Positions 46,801 to 57,075 of a stretch of 64,000 nt of DNA are shown piece after piece; the stretch's first letter is position 1, and each line of letters opens with the position of its first letter. The notes below the pieces were generated by a model, which worked only from the letters and a program-made list of their open reading frames with translations, made no database searches and had not been told where the DNA came from. The stretch lies in the NCBI GenBank assembly GCA_933228895.1, contig OW121852.1:54354872-54418871 (forward strand). Direction: 5' to 3'. Origin of the DNA: Platycnemis pennipes (Eukaryota; Arthropoda; Insecta; Odonata; Platycnemididae). The position numbers were made by a program, and so were the translations under genes.

Positions 46801-49800
46801 TGTAACCCCTGTGACCTTGACTGTGACCTTTCAGGGGTCACAATTGCAATTTCTGACCTCAATAGTTCTTCCATCGTGTTCTCCGTGTCCAAAAACCTAC
46901 TAGTCGAAAATTTCGCTTAATAATTCCATCTTTTTTGTACTTCGAATATTTTAACATTGAAAGCCCATAAGGCAAAATTTGGATTTTAGGTTAGACCCTA
47001 TTTTTGGGGTCAAAAGGTCATATTTTTCATATTTTGCTTAGACTCAACAAAACTTACATCCTTTTTCTAGCGAGGTACCAAATTTCATTCTTGTGGCTTG
47101 AAAGGAAGTGTCTAAAATTACAGGTTAGAAATGACACACGATCAATGGGACACTCTGTATATGTATAGTGATCTGAGATCGATTTCAAATAAATACTCTC
47201 CAATATGTTTGACCTTATTTCCTGTAATTCTTCCTATTTGGCACTGTATTACATATAATCACCCTTTAGATAGACGACTACATGAAATCCTCCCTTATCC
47301 TCACAGCACCGGCAAATAACCCGTCACATATATTTCTCCTTAAAGTGAGTACTAGTAATTAAAGTTTCATTAAAAATGGGATAGAAGGGAAAATGGGAAG
47401 AGAGCATGCCTGGAAAATACTTGCAATAAAATTATTTGCAATTGTCCCTCAGAACTTGTCCTTTGGGACGGGACTTGAGGCTTGACTCGCATGTGACGAA
47501 GTCGTTTAGCAATCAGCTGCATATTCAGGTGTTGCCGCGGTACCATTTTCTCAGTGACTCGGTTCCCCTAGGAACGAAATGTTCGTGCTGGAGTAAAGAT
47601 TCTTATTTTAGTAGATGGACTAGTGAGAAAGAGCTGGTGGTGCTTGAAGATGAAATGCTGGAGCGTGACTGGTTGTACACCTTTCACTTATGCGAAGGAC
47701 AAAGAATTTATTGGTATCGCGGACAAGTAAAGAGAAAAGTATCACCAACTCTTTTGCATATTTGTTTTTATAATTGTTTGCCTAGAATTCCGTAAATGAA
47801 CGATAAATATACAGCACTCTTGTGGGAAGTAACCACCAGTAAGCAAAAAATCTACCCTAACAAAATAAGACAAAACCCAGGGTATACCTGTTGATAATGC
47901 ATTGAAATCTGGGCAGTTTTATTTTTAATGCGTTATTTGTAAACTTTGGCGTACTAAATTTTCTTGCAATACTTATCGCAAACTTAAAGAGAACTATTTT
48001 TTTGCCAGAAGAATTTTCAACCAAGCAGTTACAGGCATATGGCTGCTGCAATTGTTTATGTAAAAATATTTTCGTTAAAATGAGATGGAAAGTTGGTAAA
48101 TAACAGTCGTTAATTGTGATTTTATGTACTCAAAGCCTGACTATTTGATTATATTCATAAATATTTCACCACAAGCTGGACGAATTACTTTACTGCGTGA
48201 ACGATCACTGTTGTGCATTAATGACATCGCATTCTTTTATGAAAGGAAATAGACCCAACTTTTTCCCTTCTCATTTGGAATCATTAATATAGTATATATA
48301 TATATAGTATAATTCTCGATATCCATTATAATATCTACATTTATGAATTTTGACACGTAAATCTACTTATTCAAATCCAATCCAAGAGTGCAGTGGGCTG
48401 AGTATTTCAAAACATTTATAAATTTTGAAGAGTCAGCTACTGTCATATCTTTTTTTTAACGTGCATTCCCAGGAAGTAGACGTATGAAGAAATTGGTTAA
48501 TCAGTGAATTTGTGGACAGTCCTGGGTGTTTTTTGGCTAAGAGACTTAATTGTTAGCATTAAATGATGAAAGGATAAAAGTTAATGTGTTTTAGGTTCGG
48601 TACTTCGTTATTTCATAGGGGGATGAATGTAAACGGTCTCTCTAGGATAAAAAATACAATAGGATAGCTAAAGGCTTGAACAGCCGAGTAAGTGTGGGTA
48701 GTTGTGATGGAATCTTCGTGTATCATTTGAATAATTTATTGCTATAACTAATCCAGGAACTTTCATCGAGATTTTCATCCGTGAAAGTCAGCAGCACTCA
48801 CATTTTATGTGCTATGCGTGTTTCATAAACTGTTAGGATATTAAATAAAAAGTGACTTGCTTGGCTACGGGCAAGTGACATTTTTTAGGTTAGAATCAAA
48901 GATTGAGTATTTCCCATCATCTTATATATTCAGCACATGGGCATGCGTAATTTTTGTTAACGTCTTGCTATTGAAAACAATTATTTTCTCTTTAATCACT
49001 TATCCATGAGATTAGGTATTTGAAATCCACGGCGAAAATACGAAAAAACCACACTTAAGGATGATTAGTCGGCTACAACATTATCTTACCATTTATACTT
49101 CTGTTATTGATATTGTGTAATCTTTTGAAGCCTTGGCTATTTTTAAATTTTGAATATGCTTGAAATCTTTACGAGAAATAACTAATATCATTAGGGTAGC
49201 CAGCGATACCCATTTTACTTGGCTTGGCTACTCAAAAGTTTTTAAACATTCATCAGGCGGTTTTAGTCCATAATAAATGAAGTATTTAATGAATAATATA
49301 AAATTATTGAAGTGATAATAACCAGTAATCATTATGTTCGGTTTGTTTATATGATCTTCCTAGTAAATACAAACAAAACTATGAATCTAGGTGAACATAC
49401 TACCCAATTCTTGGGAAACGGATATTCTTTGTCGTAAATTGTAATACTTTTCAAGATATCATGAAATATGACTAGGGACTATTTTGGGGGAGATATTTAG
49501 CTTCAATCACCTCAGCGTTCTTTGGAATAATTTCTAGCCGAGTTGTAATATTTCCTTCGATCTTGTTTTATCTTTTGACTACACTTAATTTTGTTGTAAG
49601 AAAATTGGCATTCGTAAATGAAGTTTGGTACGCTCCCCCTTGCCAATCCTTAAATTAATCAAAAAGTGATTTTCATCATAAAATGTCGGTAATTAACTCA
49701 GTGTCTGAGTTCAATATTATTAATTGTTTAGTTGATCAGACATAATACAACCTGGTATTTGTGTGGGGAATTGTAGATATAGCGTCACGAAGTTGGCTAA

Positions 49801-52136
49801 TATATACTTAAATGTATAAATGAAACTAAAAAGTTTACATTGGAAATCATTTCGAATGACTTTTCAATGTAGACTAAAGGAAAGGTACAGCTTCACGGAT
49901 TTAGGACAACCGCTCACGTTTTTGGATATAAACAGAACTTTGTTTGCGGCAGTTGCATTATCATTGGATGTAACTGAAAGTAGTAATTTAAAGCCTTCTA
50001 TACAGAGAATGGCTTAAGCTGTGTGGAATATCGTTGCGCCTGTTCACTCGTATGTTATTCAGGGTTCCCGATTCCGAAGGTCTTTATTTGAGGAGAATGT
50101 ATGAGAACTAGTTCTCGTTTACCATCGCGGTCTGTCAATGTTGGCGCTCATAAGGTTGAATCTGAACGGATTCACCCTCGAATAGGTTCGATCCTGTAAT
50201 ATATCGCAATTGGCCACAAAATACTCACTGAACATTTATTACTACCGCCCTGCAAAAGGCATTGAGTGTTAAAGGAAATCGTTAGTACGAATAGGATTAG
50301 TTATAAGGTGTTCCACGGCTTAGGATGGCTCCAACGGTGAACAGATACATCACACTGTCTTTCCTTAATCCTTAAACCTAAGACAAACACAATACCTGTA
50401 CCCAAAGGCGTAGTCGAACCCACGACCCTTGGCTTGTCATCTTTCTTGGATCTGGCTACCCTGGGCCGAGGACGTCCCTCTGTAAGCAGAATGTTTTTTT
50501 TTGCTGTTCATAGCAGCAGGGCTAAAAATGTATTACATCACGTCACTGTACGTTGCGATTGATTATAGGAGCTATCCTCTTTGACATCGGCTTCTTTGAA
50601 GACTCATTTCCCTTGTGAGTGCCATCCTTGATGGACTTCAAAGGACTAGAACAAGTTCTTATAGGTCCCCATAAAATTTTAATTTGCATACAGAATTCTT
50701 GGTGGCGTAGTTTTCTGCGTGTTAGTCCTTCGAGTGAACAGTCCGTGATTCAATTCCCGTTCTAGAATACCTCTTTCCTCTGACGATTTTTAATTCACTC
50801 AAGTGTTTTTGGTGGTATGAGGATGAGAGCTCTAGTAATAACTATATTAAGGTATGAGAAATGGAGCAAGTCCCTTACTGTATCTTACTTTTCCTTCTCT
50901 CCTTCCCCTCGGCATCCCTCACTTTCTTCATCCGCCTTTTTCTCTCTCTCCATATGCAAGAAAGCGAATGAACTCATGTACAGGTTTCAATATTTTAGGC
51001 ATTGCACCAACGCTACCCTACGACGGCATCTAATACGAACACTACTGTTCCTTCTCTTGGATCAATACTCTGTGGTGTTCCGGGACCTATCAAATGAGAA
51101 AACTCTGTAGCAGAGAGTGCAAAATTATTATATTCGGTACATTATTGGCCTTAAGAAGTGGGTGCACATCATGGCTTTTGGAAGGGAGTTGAAATGGCTA
51201 CATAGAGCCAGCTGCAGATACTACTTTGCCTTTGTCAGACTCATCCTCACAACCGGCAGACCCGAGTGACTCGCGGATTTCTTTGCATCCAATTGTAGCG
51301 CTCGTCCTATGAGGGGTTAACGATGTGAACCGTTGGTCGTTCCAGTTTTCGGTACCAACTCTATTCGCAAACCTTTCCAAGTCAGATCCTCATCTCTCTA
51401 GAATTCCTACCAACCTTTGTTCTTAAAGCACCTTCGCTTTCTTCTTTTAAACGCCATATTTTATCCATCTTTATGGTCACGGTTCTTAATCTTTAAGCTA
51501 CCGACTGCAGCCACATTATTATTACCTCTTTACCCTCTTTACATATTATGTTATTCTTATAAGTCTGTTTTATTTTTCTAAGCCGCCTATCATTTTTCTA
51601 CATGTATCATTGATGTAAATTGTAATTTAATATATATATACTCTCCTACATTTTGTATTTTCGTACTTCAAATGAATAGTCTCATTTAACTTTTTTGCCT
51701 CGTAATGTAGCAATATAGTTGTAGTTCCTTTTCTTCTGCGCCAGCTCGGAAACTTAGAAAATAATCATTCTATTTTATATTTTTGCAACACGATGCAGAT
51801 GCACTAAATAAAATTTCTATTCTATTTTTCTCTCTCTTCTCTCCCAGACGGCGCGTTTGGCGATTTGAACGCGACGGCGGCAGCCGCGGCAGAGGGAGAC
51901 CTGCTGTGGAATGGATCGTCGACGGGTCAGCCGCCCATGCTGGCCACAGCGACGACGACGCTGGACGGAGTGGGCGGTGTGGCGGGCGGGACTGTCGGAG
52001 GCTCCGTGGTGGGCGCGAGGCCCGTGGAGACGGCTGCTGAGCAGCTCCGGTGGCTCTTCCTGATGCACGCCATCGGATTCGGATTCGTGTACTTCCTGCT
52101 CGCCTTCTACACGTTCTTCTCCATCCTCAACCTCAG
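32226..52136 (+). CDS. 5' part of a spliced single- or multi-pass membrane protein gene (continues beyond the window)
   Basis: Two exons are proposed: 32226..32400 and 51848..52136. The first starts at an ATG and ends CTACG before GTAAGA. The second follows an excellent polypyrimidine tract and CCCAG and ends CTCAG before GTAGGC. The phases join to give 154 residues plus two bases. The amino end is low-complexity (His/Pro-rich to about 22, then Ser/Ala-rich), with no signal peptide. Exon 2 has two N-glycosylation sequons (NAT at 66, NGS at 80), then a strong hydrophobic segment at about 127-152 (FLMHAIGFGFVYFLLAFYTF), suggesting an outside amino end. Unspliced, the frame would stop right after the donor. 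The intron is 19.4 kb. I recall a resemblance to the first membrane segment of PRRT3/PRRT4-like proline-rich transmembrane proteins, but am not sure. Confidence 0.7.
35023..35125 (+). mobile_element. Decayed SINE body fragment
   Basis: CTGCAGGTGGCCGAGGAAAA, GGTGAGTTTTACCCTCACC and a short A-run correspond in order to the body of the SINE at 29510-29610 (CACAGGTGGCCCAGGGAAAG, GGTGAGCTCTACCCTCACC). The tRNA-like head is missing. Confidence 0.55.
35126..37109. other. Intron stretch without firm features
   Basis: Part of the large intron. The segment around 36650-36900 resembles antisense LINE sequence by composition, but I cannot place a motif. Confidence 0.3.
37110..37660 (+). mobile_element. 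LINE 3' fragment with tail
   Basis: The translation passes through RPHLEYG, then after frameshifts EFETDTADIFLPPHYVSRTD and SSEKLREINCHTERYKN, the usual C-terminal end of this LINE's reverse-transcriptase frame. It ends in the CACATACCCTAGCGGCGGCT tail block and a GTGTAGAT remnant. Confidence 0.7.
39228..39275 (-). mobile_element. Short LINE remnant
   Basis: The - strand reads MDRVTNEEALRK, a phrase typical of the region after the reverse-transcriptase domain in one class of arthropod LINEs (W-DRVTNEEVL). The following Lys/Glu-rich frame to 39061 is low-complexity. Confidence 0.35.
39985..40889 (+). mobile_element. LINE reverse-transcriptase 3' fragment with tail
   Basis: This is the best-preserved copy of the GTAGATGTAGAT LINE family. 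The translation gives LQEWCDKWQLELNLKKCVAI, then IRYLGVTI, RPHLEYAASVWDPNELG, VQRRAARFV and RTDRFKMAFSPRTIREQN, with a few internal stops (for example after the CDVKTKE phrase). These are the thumb and C-terminal parts of a non-LTR reverse transcriptase of the CR1/Jockey type. The 5' portion, including the catalytic FADD motif, is missing. The 3' part has a perfect 43-bp snapback (40696-40738) and ends with the CACACACCCTCGCGTGACTT block and GTAGATGTAGAT. It lies within the long intron. Confidence 0.85.
40696..40738. repeat. Perfect snapback within the LINE 3' region
   Basis: AGAGTAGTCTGTAGTGCAT and its exact complement surround the five bases AATGC. The left arm lies directly after the end of the protein-coding remnant, and the right arm begins the 3' untranslated region. 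The other LINE fragments in the window do not obviously show it. Confidence 0.8.
41631..41750 (+). repeat. Tandem duplication, 2 x 60 bp
   Basis: Positions 41631-41690 and 41691-41750 are the same 60-mer with three differences. It begins TTAAGCAAGTGCGCTTAAAG. This is a local, fairly recent duplication in the intron. Confidence 0.9.
41751..44347. other. AT-rich intron stretch without features
   Basis: Nothing recognisable. The frame at 43409-43618 (69 codons) has no known motif. Confidence 0.35.
44832..45257 (+). repeat. Phased DR1-type nuclear-receptor motifs, left arm
   Basis: Sites are at 44832-44844 (AGGTCAAAGGTCA), 44969-44981 (GGGTCAAAGTTCA), 45107-45119 (AGGTCAAAGGTCA) and 45245-45257 (GGGTCAAAGGTCA), spaced 137, 138 and 138 bp apart. 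AGGTCA repeated with one base between is the DR1 consensus bound by RXR/USP, HNF4 and related receptors. An extended half-site TCAAGGTCA (FTZ-F1/ERR type) lies at 44698-44706. Whether any protein binds here is not shown by the sequence. Confidence 0.8.
46123..46686 (-). repeat. Phased DR1-type nuclear-receptor motifs, right arm
   Basis: Inverted sites are at 46123-46135 (GGACCTTTGACCC, one mismatch), 46261-46273, 46399-46411, 46537-46549 (TGAACTTTGACCC) and 46674-46686, spaced 138, 138, 138 and 137 bp apart. The right arm has one monomer more than the left. Confidence 0.8.
47170..50700. other. Intron stretch without firm features
   Basis: The 119-codon frame at 47436-47795 has no recognised domain. 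Simple AT repeats occur at 48294-48310. Nothing else can be supported. Confidence 0.3.
50701..50780 (+). mobile_element. Decayed tRNA-like SINE head
   Basis: GGTGGCGTAGTTTTCTGCGT resembles the head of the SINE at 29340 (GGTGGCGTAGTGGGTACC), and a B-box-like GTGATTCAATTCCC follows about 45 bp later. The body is not recognisable. Confidence 0.45.
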
Positions 52137-54696
52137 GTAGGCAGGCCCCCATCTTAATTGACGACATAGCCCAAGTCCTCACCAGCGTTGCTGCATACCG
52201 AAGAGTGGATTCCGGGAGTTGTACGTTCTCTGAGTTATAAATTCCGGGAGGTTTATGAATAGAGCACAATCACATCTATCATAGAATGTATACTATTTGA
52301 GGCAAGTGTTTATCATAGTTCCCAGTTCTGGGTCGAGAGTACTTCAAGTTCAGTATTCCGTCCGACGGATGGGATGTTCAGCCGCGGACCCCTTGACACC
52401 TTTTCTTCAGAGTAGGCCTTATGTTTCTCTCCATCCTTATTCTCTGAAAAATTCCTACCTTTACCCAATTAACAACCTATCCTGTCACCTACCCCGAATA
52501 ACTAACTAATTTGTTGAGCGTAAAGGAAACAATGCTATCCCACAAATTGAAATTGCATCTTTTACCCTCATCCTGAAAGTATTCAACCTAGTCTAGCTGA
52601 TAGTGTTAACTTCTAACTAACATGCGTTCTTCATCAATGAACGCAATATATACACACTAGTAAAAGAAAACAGAAGCGTGCCATAGCGTTTTATGAAATT
52701 TTGTGTAGAAAATTTCTACAGTTTTATTTGACTAGTGTATGTTTCACTTTCACTATGCGAAGCCTAGTCTTCTGAACTCTACCATATAATGGGCCGGTTC
52801 ATCACTCTACGTCGAGATTTTCTTCATATGTATTATATAGGATAATTATCACAGTTTTGTCAACAGAATAATTTAAAATAGACGAGTAAGAAGAGCCAGT
52901 TGAATGTTGAAAGGATAGTCCAGGACCATTAGAGTATTGGTGACGCAGTATTTCATTTCTTTACGAGAACAAACCCCTTCACAGGCTAGGGATAAACGCG
53001 CAAGCCGTTCAATGATTAATTGATGCCTTTAAGTTGGAGTGAAACTCCTCAGCGTGGGATACCGAAACTAAAAATAATTATTTCTTGACTATGGACGTCT
53101 CGCCACCAAAATCGAGAGAGTTATCAATCCTAGTCCTCACACAAGCCACCATCATCTTCAGCAGAAATTTGAGGTTTTGTGGTGCATACGTTATCATATG
53201 CTCCTGAAAAGTGAACTTTCCCTTTATTCATTTCGTATTTAACTTCACACAAAAGAATGTGTTATAATTTTTTTAACATAAACGTGATAAATTATTCAGT
53301 ACAGCATGATGTCACAGAGTTAGAACTTTTGGCTACCTCAACAATGTATAATTCTCTTCGCCTTTTCTGTCAATGTAGTCGTAGGTATTATATTGATTCA
53401 AAATGTATCGAAATAAAATTGCCACTTATTTGGCATATAAAGCATTCTAATTCTACCTCAAGTGTGAATGGAAACAACTCCACTGCACTTTCTGAAGGTC
53501 ATTTTTGAAACACCATTCACTAAAATAAAGTATTTTCACCAAAATTTCATCCTTCCTGTATTCATTGGGGGGTAGTTACGAGAGTTGAAATCTCAGTTAC
53601 CGTTGTATAATTTAGGTAAGTCTGAGTATTTGAAGATAAATTCACTTTACATGCAAAAATGATAGAGCTATCGTGACCACACCTGAATCTAGAAGATATG
53701 ACACTCGGTAATTAAGAAGTATAAGTCTATTGAGTGGTTACGTGTACTTGCTAAATAACGAAATTCATGATTTGAGGAAACGAATAATCTCAGATAACAT
53801 TAATAAAAGCAGATAATTTGGCTATCACCTCTTATTCATCCATATACTTCATATCCTGAGAGTCATTCTTTCATCAATAATGAATAATATTGAAGGAGAG
53901 GAAAAATTTCCGTTTTTGGTGTAGTATTATTTAATTTATTGCCAAGATACGTTGAAATGCCGAAAAAATATAAAAGAGTAAATAGGGAGCGGGCACAGTA
54001 GGGCTTACATTTGCTGACTCCAGCCTTATCCTTCCTTATTTGGGCGTCGGTATTAATGCCGTCATGATCCTGCCTTAGCCCTTTTCCAAGGCCATCAGCA
54101 CTTACACGCGTCTATCGAAACCTTTGTATCCATCAATTGATGTTATTTATGAAGTTTTTTGAGACCCTAAAAACGCATTGACCCGAAAACTTTGAGACAT
54201 TTGAGATCCTTCATCACTTTTGAGATTTGTTTGAGATTTACTATGGGAAATTATTTTTAGATTTCGATGAAAGAATCAGCTTTGCCGATGGGTATAAATA
54301 CGGAATTGCGGAGTCTATTCTTAATAACATTAATTTCCGCGTGTTTACTCCCATATATTTCTTTCTGGAACAAAAGTTTGAGAAAGAAATTAAATTAAAC
54401 TAAAAAAACAACTGTTTCTTTCGTGTTTTATATAATTTTTACAATGAACGTTGTTATAGAAATTGCAAGTGAAATCAGAAGGGTTGTTGATCTTTTTTTG
54501 AGTTCGCAATTTGTTATGAAATATTAATTTGTTGCAGAACGTATCACATTTGGTAGGATATTGGTGTTGTGTTGAGGTGGAACAAAATGAGAGAATGTCT
54601 GATAGAACAGGAGTCTATTGTTTCATACCTAGTGAAAAGTGTGCCATTATAGTGTCTGGTTACAATTTTTTTTACATTTATGAGGTAGAATCATCC
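52137..54696. other. Start of the next intron; no recognised exon
   Basis: This follows the GTAGGC donor of the second coding exon. I could not identify a third exon here. Confidence 0.35.
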
Positions 54697-54700
54697 TTAA

Positions 54701-55884
54701 CACGTTCACTGCGGAGCTGTTTAAAGCCCTACTCCTCACAGCGCGGCGTGATCCACCGGTGGGTCACACTCAGCCTTTTGCATGGGCGGTGTGACCCACC
54801 GGTGGGTCACAGTCCTTCCGAGCTTCTGGCCACTGCCGAGGGATGGTGGTTGAAGCGGCAATACTCAGCTGTTTCCTGAGATTAGAGGAAGGCTGGGGGA
54901 GGCTACTCCCAGCTTCGCCCGCAGCCCACCCCTCCACCGGCCACGTGGGGCACGTTATCGGCTAGACCCTGGCGTGGGATGGGGGAAGAGAGGGGCAACA
55001 ATACAATGCATGTGGTAAAGATTTGCTGACGTTCGGAAAACCCAGGAGACACCCACCCGTCTCTGTTTATTGCGCCTGCCCTTGTTCGCGCCCGTCTGTG
55101 AGACGTAGACGCCCGTCTGTACGTACCGATTCCCCAGCCCTGCTCACACTTTGAGAAAAGGGAAGGGGGATCCTTTGGAAAGAGTATAAGAGTATAAAGA
55201 GTATTATGCATAGTGGTTTGTCTCACTCAGAAAAAAGTAGTGTCTGCATTTCGGAAGACGTTCACCCGGCACGGTCACTCATCCACCACTGAGGGATTGG
55301 CTCAAGAACGCTACGCGACTCTTTCCCAATTTCCCTTCCGTAGAGGGGGGGAGGGGAAGGGAAGAGAGAGAGTCAATCTCTCACACAGCCGGGCGAGTGC
55401 AGTTCGGACTGTTTAGTTTACGAGCAACTGATGGACAGCCAAGAGGTTGAGAAGAAAAAATTTTCCTAAACATTTTAATTATTTTTAATAAGTTGATATG
55501 TTTTACTATATCGAGTATTGTTCATCCTTATGTATAAAAATCGCATAAACATGAAAGAAAAACAAAAAGAAAGCAAAAAATAAACGTATTTTGGATATAA
55601 TACGCGAATATGTAAATTTGTTCGTGACCCACCGGTGGGTCACACCGCTCACGCTGAAAAACGTTTCAGGAGGGGCGGCGTGACCCACCGGTGGGTCACA
55701 CTAAGTGACACATAGCAGTCTGTTAATTGAACGGTGACTAACCTCTGGGTGAAGTCACTCGAGAAGATCTCGATTCCTACTCTCACAATACTCCTCGCAA
55801 GTTGAGACAATTCAAAGAATTAAAAGGCCGCGGCGCTAGAAGGATTAGCGTGACCCACCGGTGGGTCACGCCGCAGCGAACGTG
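54701..55884 (+). mobile_element. piggyBac-like non-autonomous element with five 20-bp palindromes
   Basis: The 1184-bp element is flanked by TTAA at 54697-54700 and 55885-55888. Its ends are CACGTTCACTGCG and CGCAGCGAACGTG, inverted with one difference. TTAA targets are diagnostic of piggyBac-type transposition. The palindrome GTGACCCACCGGTGGGTCAC occurs near the ends at 54748 (one mismatch), 54791, 55624, 55680 and 55850. The interior, about 54830-55440, is GC-richer than the surroundings and has no transposase motif. A TATAAGAGTATAAAGAG stretch (about 55184) is the only promoter-like feature noticed. Confidence 0.85.
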
Positions 55885-55888
55885 TTAA

Positions 55889-56416
55889 GCCATATAATGG
55901 ATAAATTCCTCCGAAACTACTTAAGAAATAATCAAAAAAAGTAACAGATATCTTTGGAATTTGTAGTCTCCATATGGAATAATTATGAAAAATAGGATTC
56001 ATATTTATCTAGAAGATGCAAATACGATATTTTTGTTGCAGTAATTCTATAAAACACTTAGATTTGCGCGCGAAAGAGATATTACGAAGAGACTATACGA
56101 GGAGGTTACAGAATGTAATATCTTTTATGTTGAGTGAGAACAGTGTGGGTCTAGAAAACGAAAGGTCATGTGTGAGTCAAAAGAAAATAGGACATAGTTG
56201 TAACTTTCGCGGAAATGGAGACCCCAGCTGGTTATTATGGACTAAGAATTTAAAAATATTCCAGTTCGTTGGAAATATGTATCAGCATTCATCATTATTG
56301 TTTTTCAATGATTAGATTCGTAAACTGCAGTCCCCATTTTCTCGTATTCATTACTGTCTTAGTTATATTCCTACTTCTTCATTCTTTATTGTACGTTTGT
56401 TTCCTAAAGCCCTCTT
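55889..56416. other. Non-coding stretch without features
   Basis: Only chance frames; nothing recognised. Confidence 0.35.
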
Positions 56417-56519
56417 TATTTGGCCATAAACTCATCATTTGGTCTTCCTTTTAGGGTCCGTCCTTTTATTTTTCCCTCGATTATATTCTTGACAGATACA
56501 TCATGTCTCAGGAACTGTC
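56417..56519 (-). mobile_element. LINE 3' fragment (second family)
   Basis: The - strand translation runs FLRHDVSVKNIIEGKIKG then RTLKGRPNDEFMAK. This is the region beyond the reverse transcriptase in LINEs whose C-terminus reads '...IEGKIEGKRPRGRPR'. No stop codons interrupt these 34 codons. Confidence 0.6.
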
Positions 56520-56769
56520 CTTCTACCTGGTTCTTCTCTGTCTCACTGTGCTCTATATTGACCTTACTTCCTTGGCTCTTCAGGAAACTTCATCATTTTT
56601 CATTTCATTTTTCTATTTAGTCTTTTTTTATTGACGTCTGATCGCGTAAAGTTCCTCACTCCACTCAAAGGTTATCACATACAGCTCCACATGAAGCAAA
56701 AGTTAGGTTAAATAATTTTAAATTAGCGTGGGCACTGTTTTCTGAGGAAAGTAAAAGGGCTGCTAGAGA

Positions 56770-57075
56770 TATTTAACTTTTACTCGGAGGGAAAGGTGAG
56801 GGATGAGCTTGAGTTGGGACTAAAAGTGAGCGGGATTCTCATTAAGTCAATTGGATTTGCTGATGACCAAGCGTTCGTTGGATAGTCAGCAAAGAGATTA
56901 CGATCTTTGTTGATGATTACATTGCAGGATCAGTGTGAAAAGTTAGGAATAGTGTGAGAAGATTGACCACGGGAAAACAAAATTAATGAGATTTTCAAAG
57001 CTGGGAAGGCTAGACAAAACTTGAACTCGGAGTGTAACTTTAAGCAGTTGAGTCAATTTACCTATGGGAAGCGCT
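56770..57075 (+). mobile_element. LINE reverse-transcriptase fragment with FADD motif (second family)
   Basis: The + strand translation contains LKVSGILIKSIGFADDQAFVG, with the FADD motif of the reverse-transcriptase active site at 56856-56867, then a stop. The following sequence keeps LRSLLMITLQDQCEKLGI and other degraded family phrases. It is a dead fragment. It probably belongs to the same family as the - strand piece 300 bp to the left. Confidence 0.7.

Larger units (their letters stand above)
44348..47169. mobile_element. Large foldback element with 138-bp monomer arrays
   Basis: A 2822-bp inverted repeat has outer ends ACTATACAT followed by ACAGAGTGTCCCATTGATCG, mirrored at 47140-47169. 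The arms (about 44348-45390 and 45992-47169) are nearly identical. For example, 44765-44950 and 46568-46753 encode on opposite strands the same 61-residue chance frame with one difference. Each arm contains tandem monomers of 137-138 bp: four phased units on the left and five on the right (46123, 46261, 46399, 46537, 46674). The centre, about 45400-45990, is AT-rich and single-copy. No transposase was seen and no target duplication could be placed outside the palindromic ends. It lies in the long intron of the membrane-protein gene. Confidence 0.8.

Noticed and set aside
44348..47169. CRISPR-like array
   Set aside because: Regular spacing suggested an array, but the units are contiguous 138-bp tandem monomers in mirror-image arms in eukaryotic DNA, with no repeat-spacer structure.
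47436..47795. 119-codon frame on the + strand
   Set aside because: It is the longest frame in its area, but no domain, conserved motif or splice context is visible; chance cannot be excluded.
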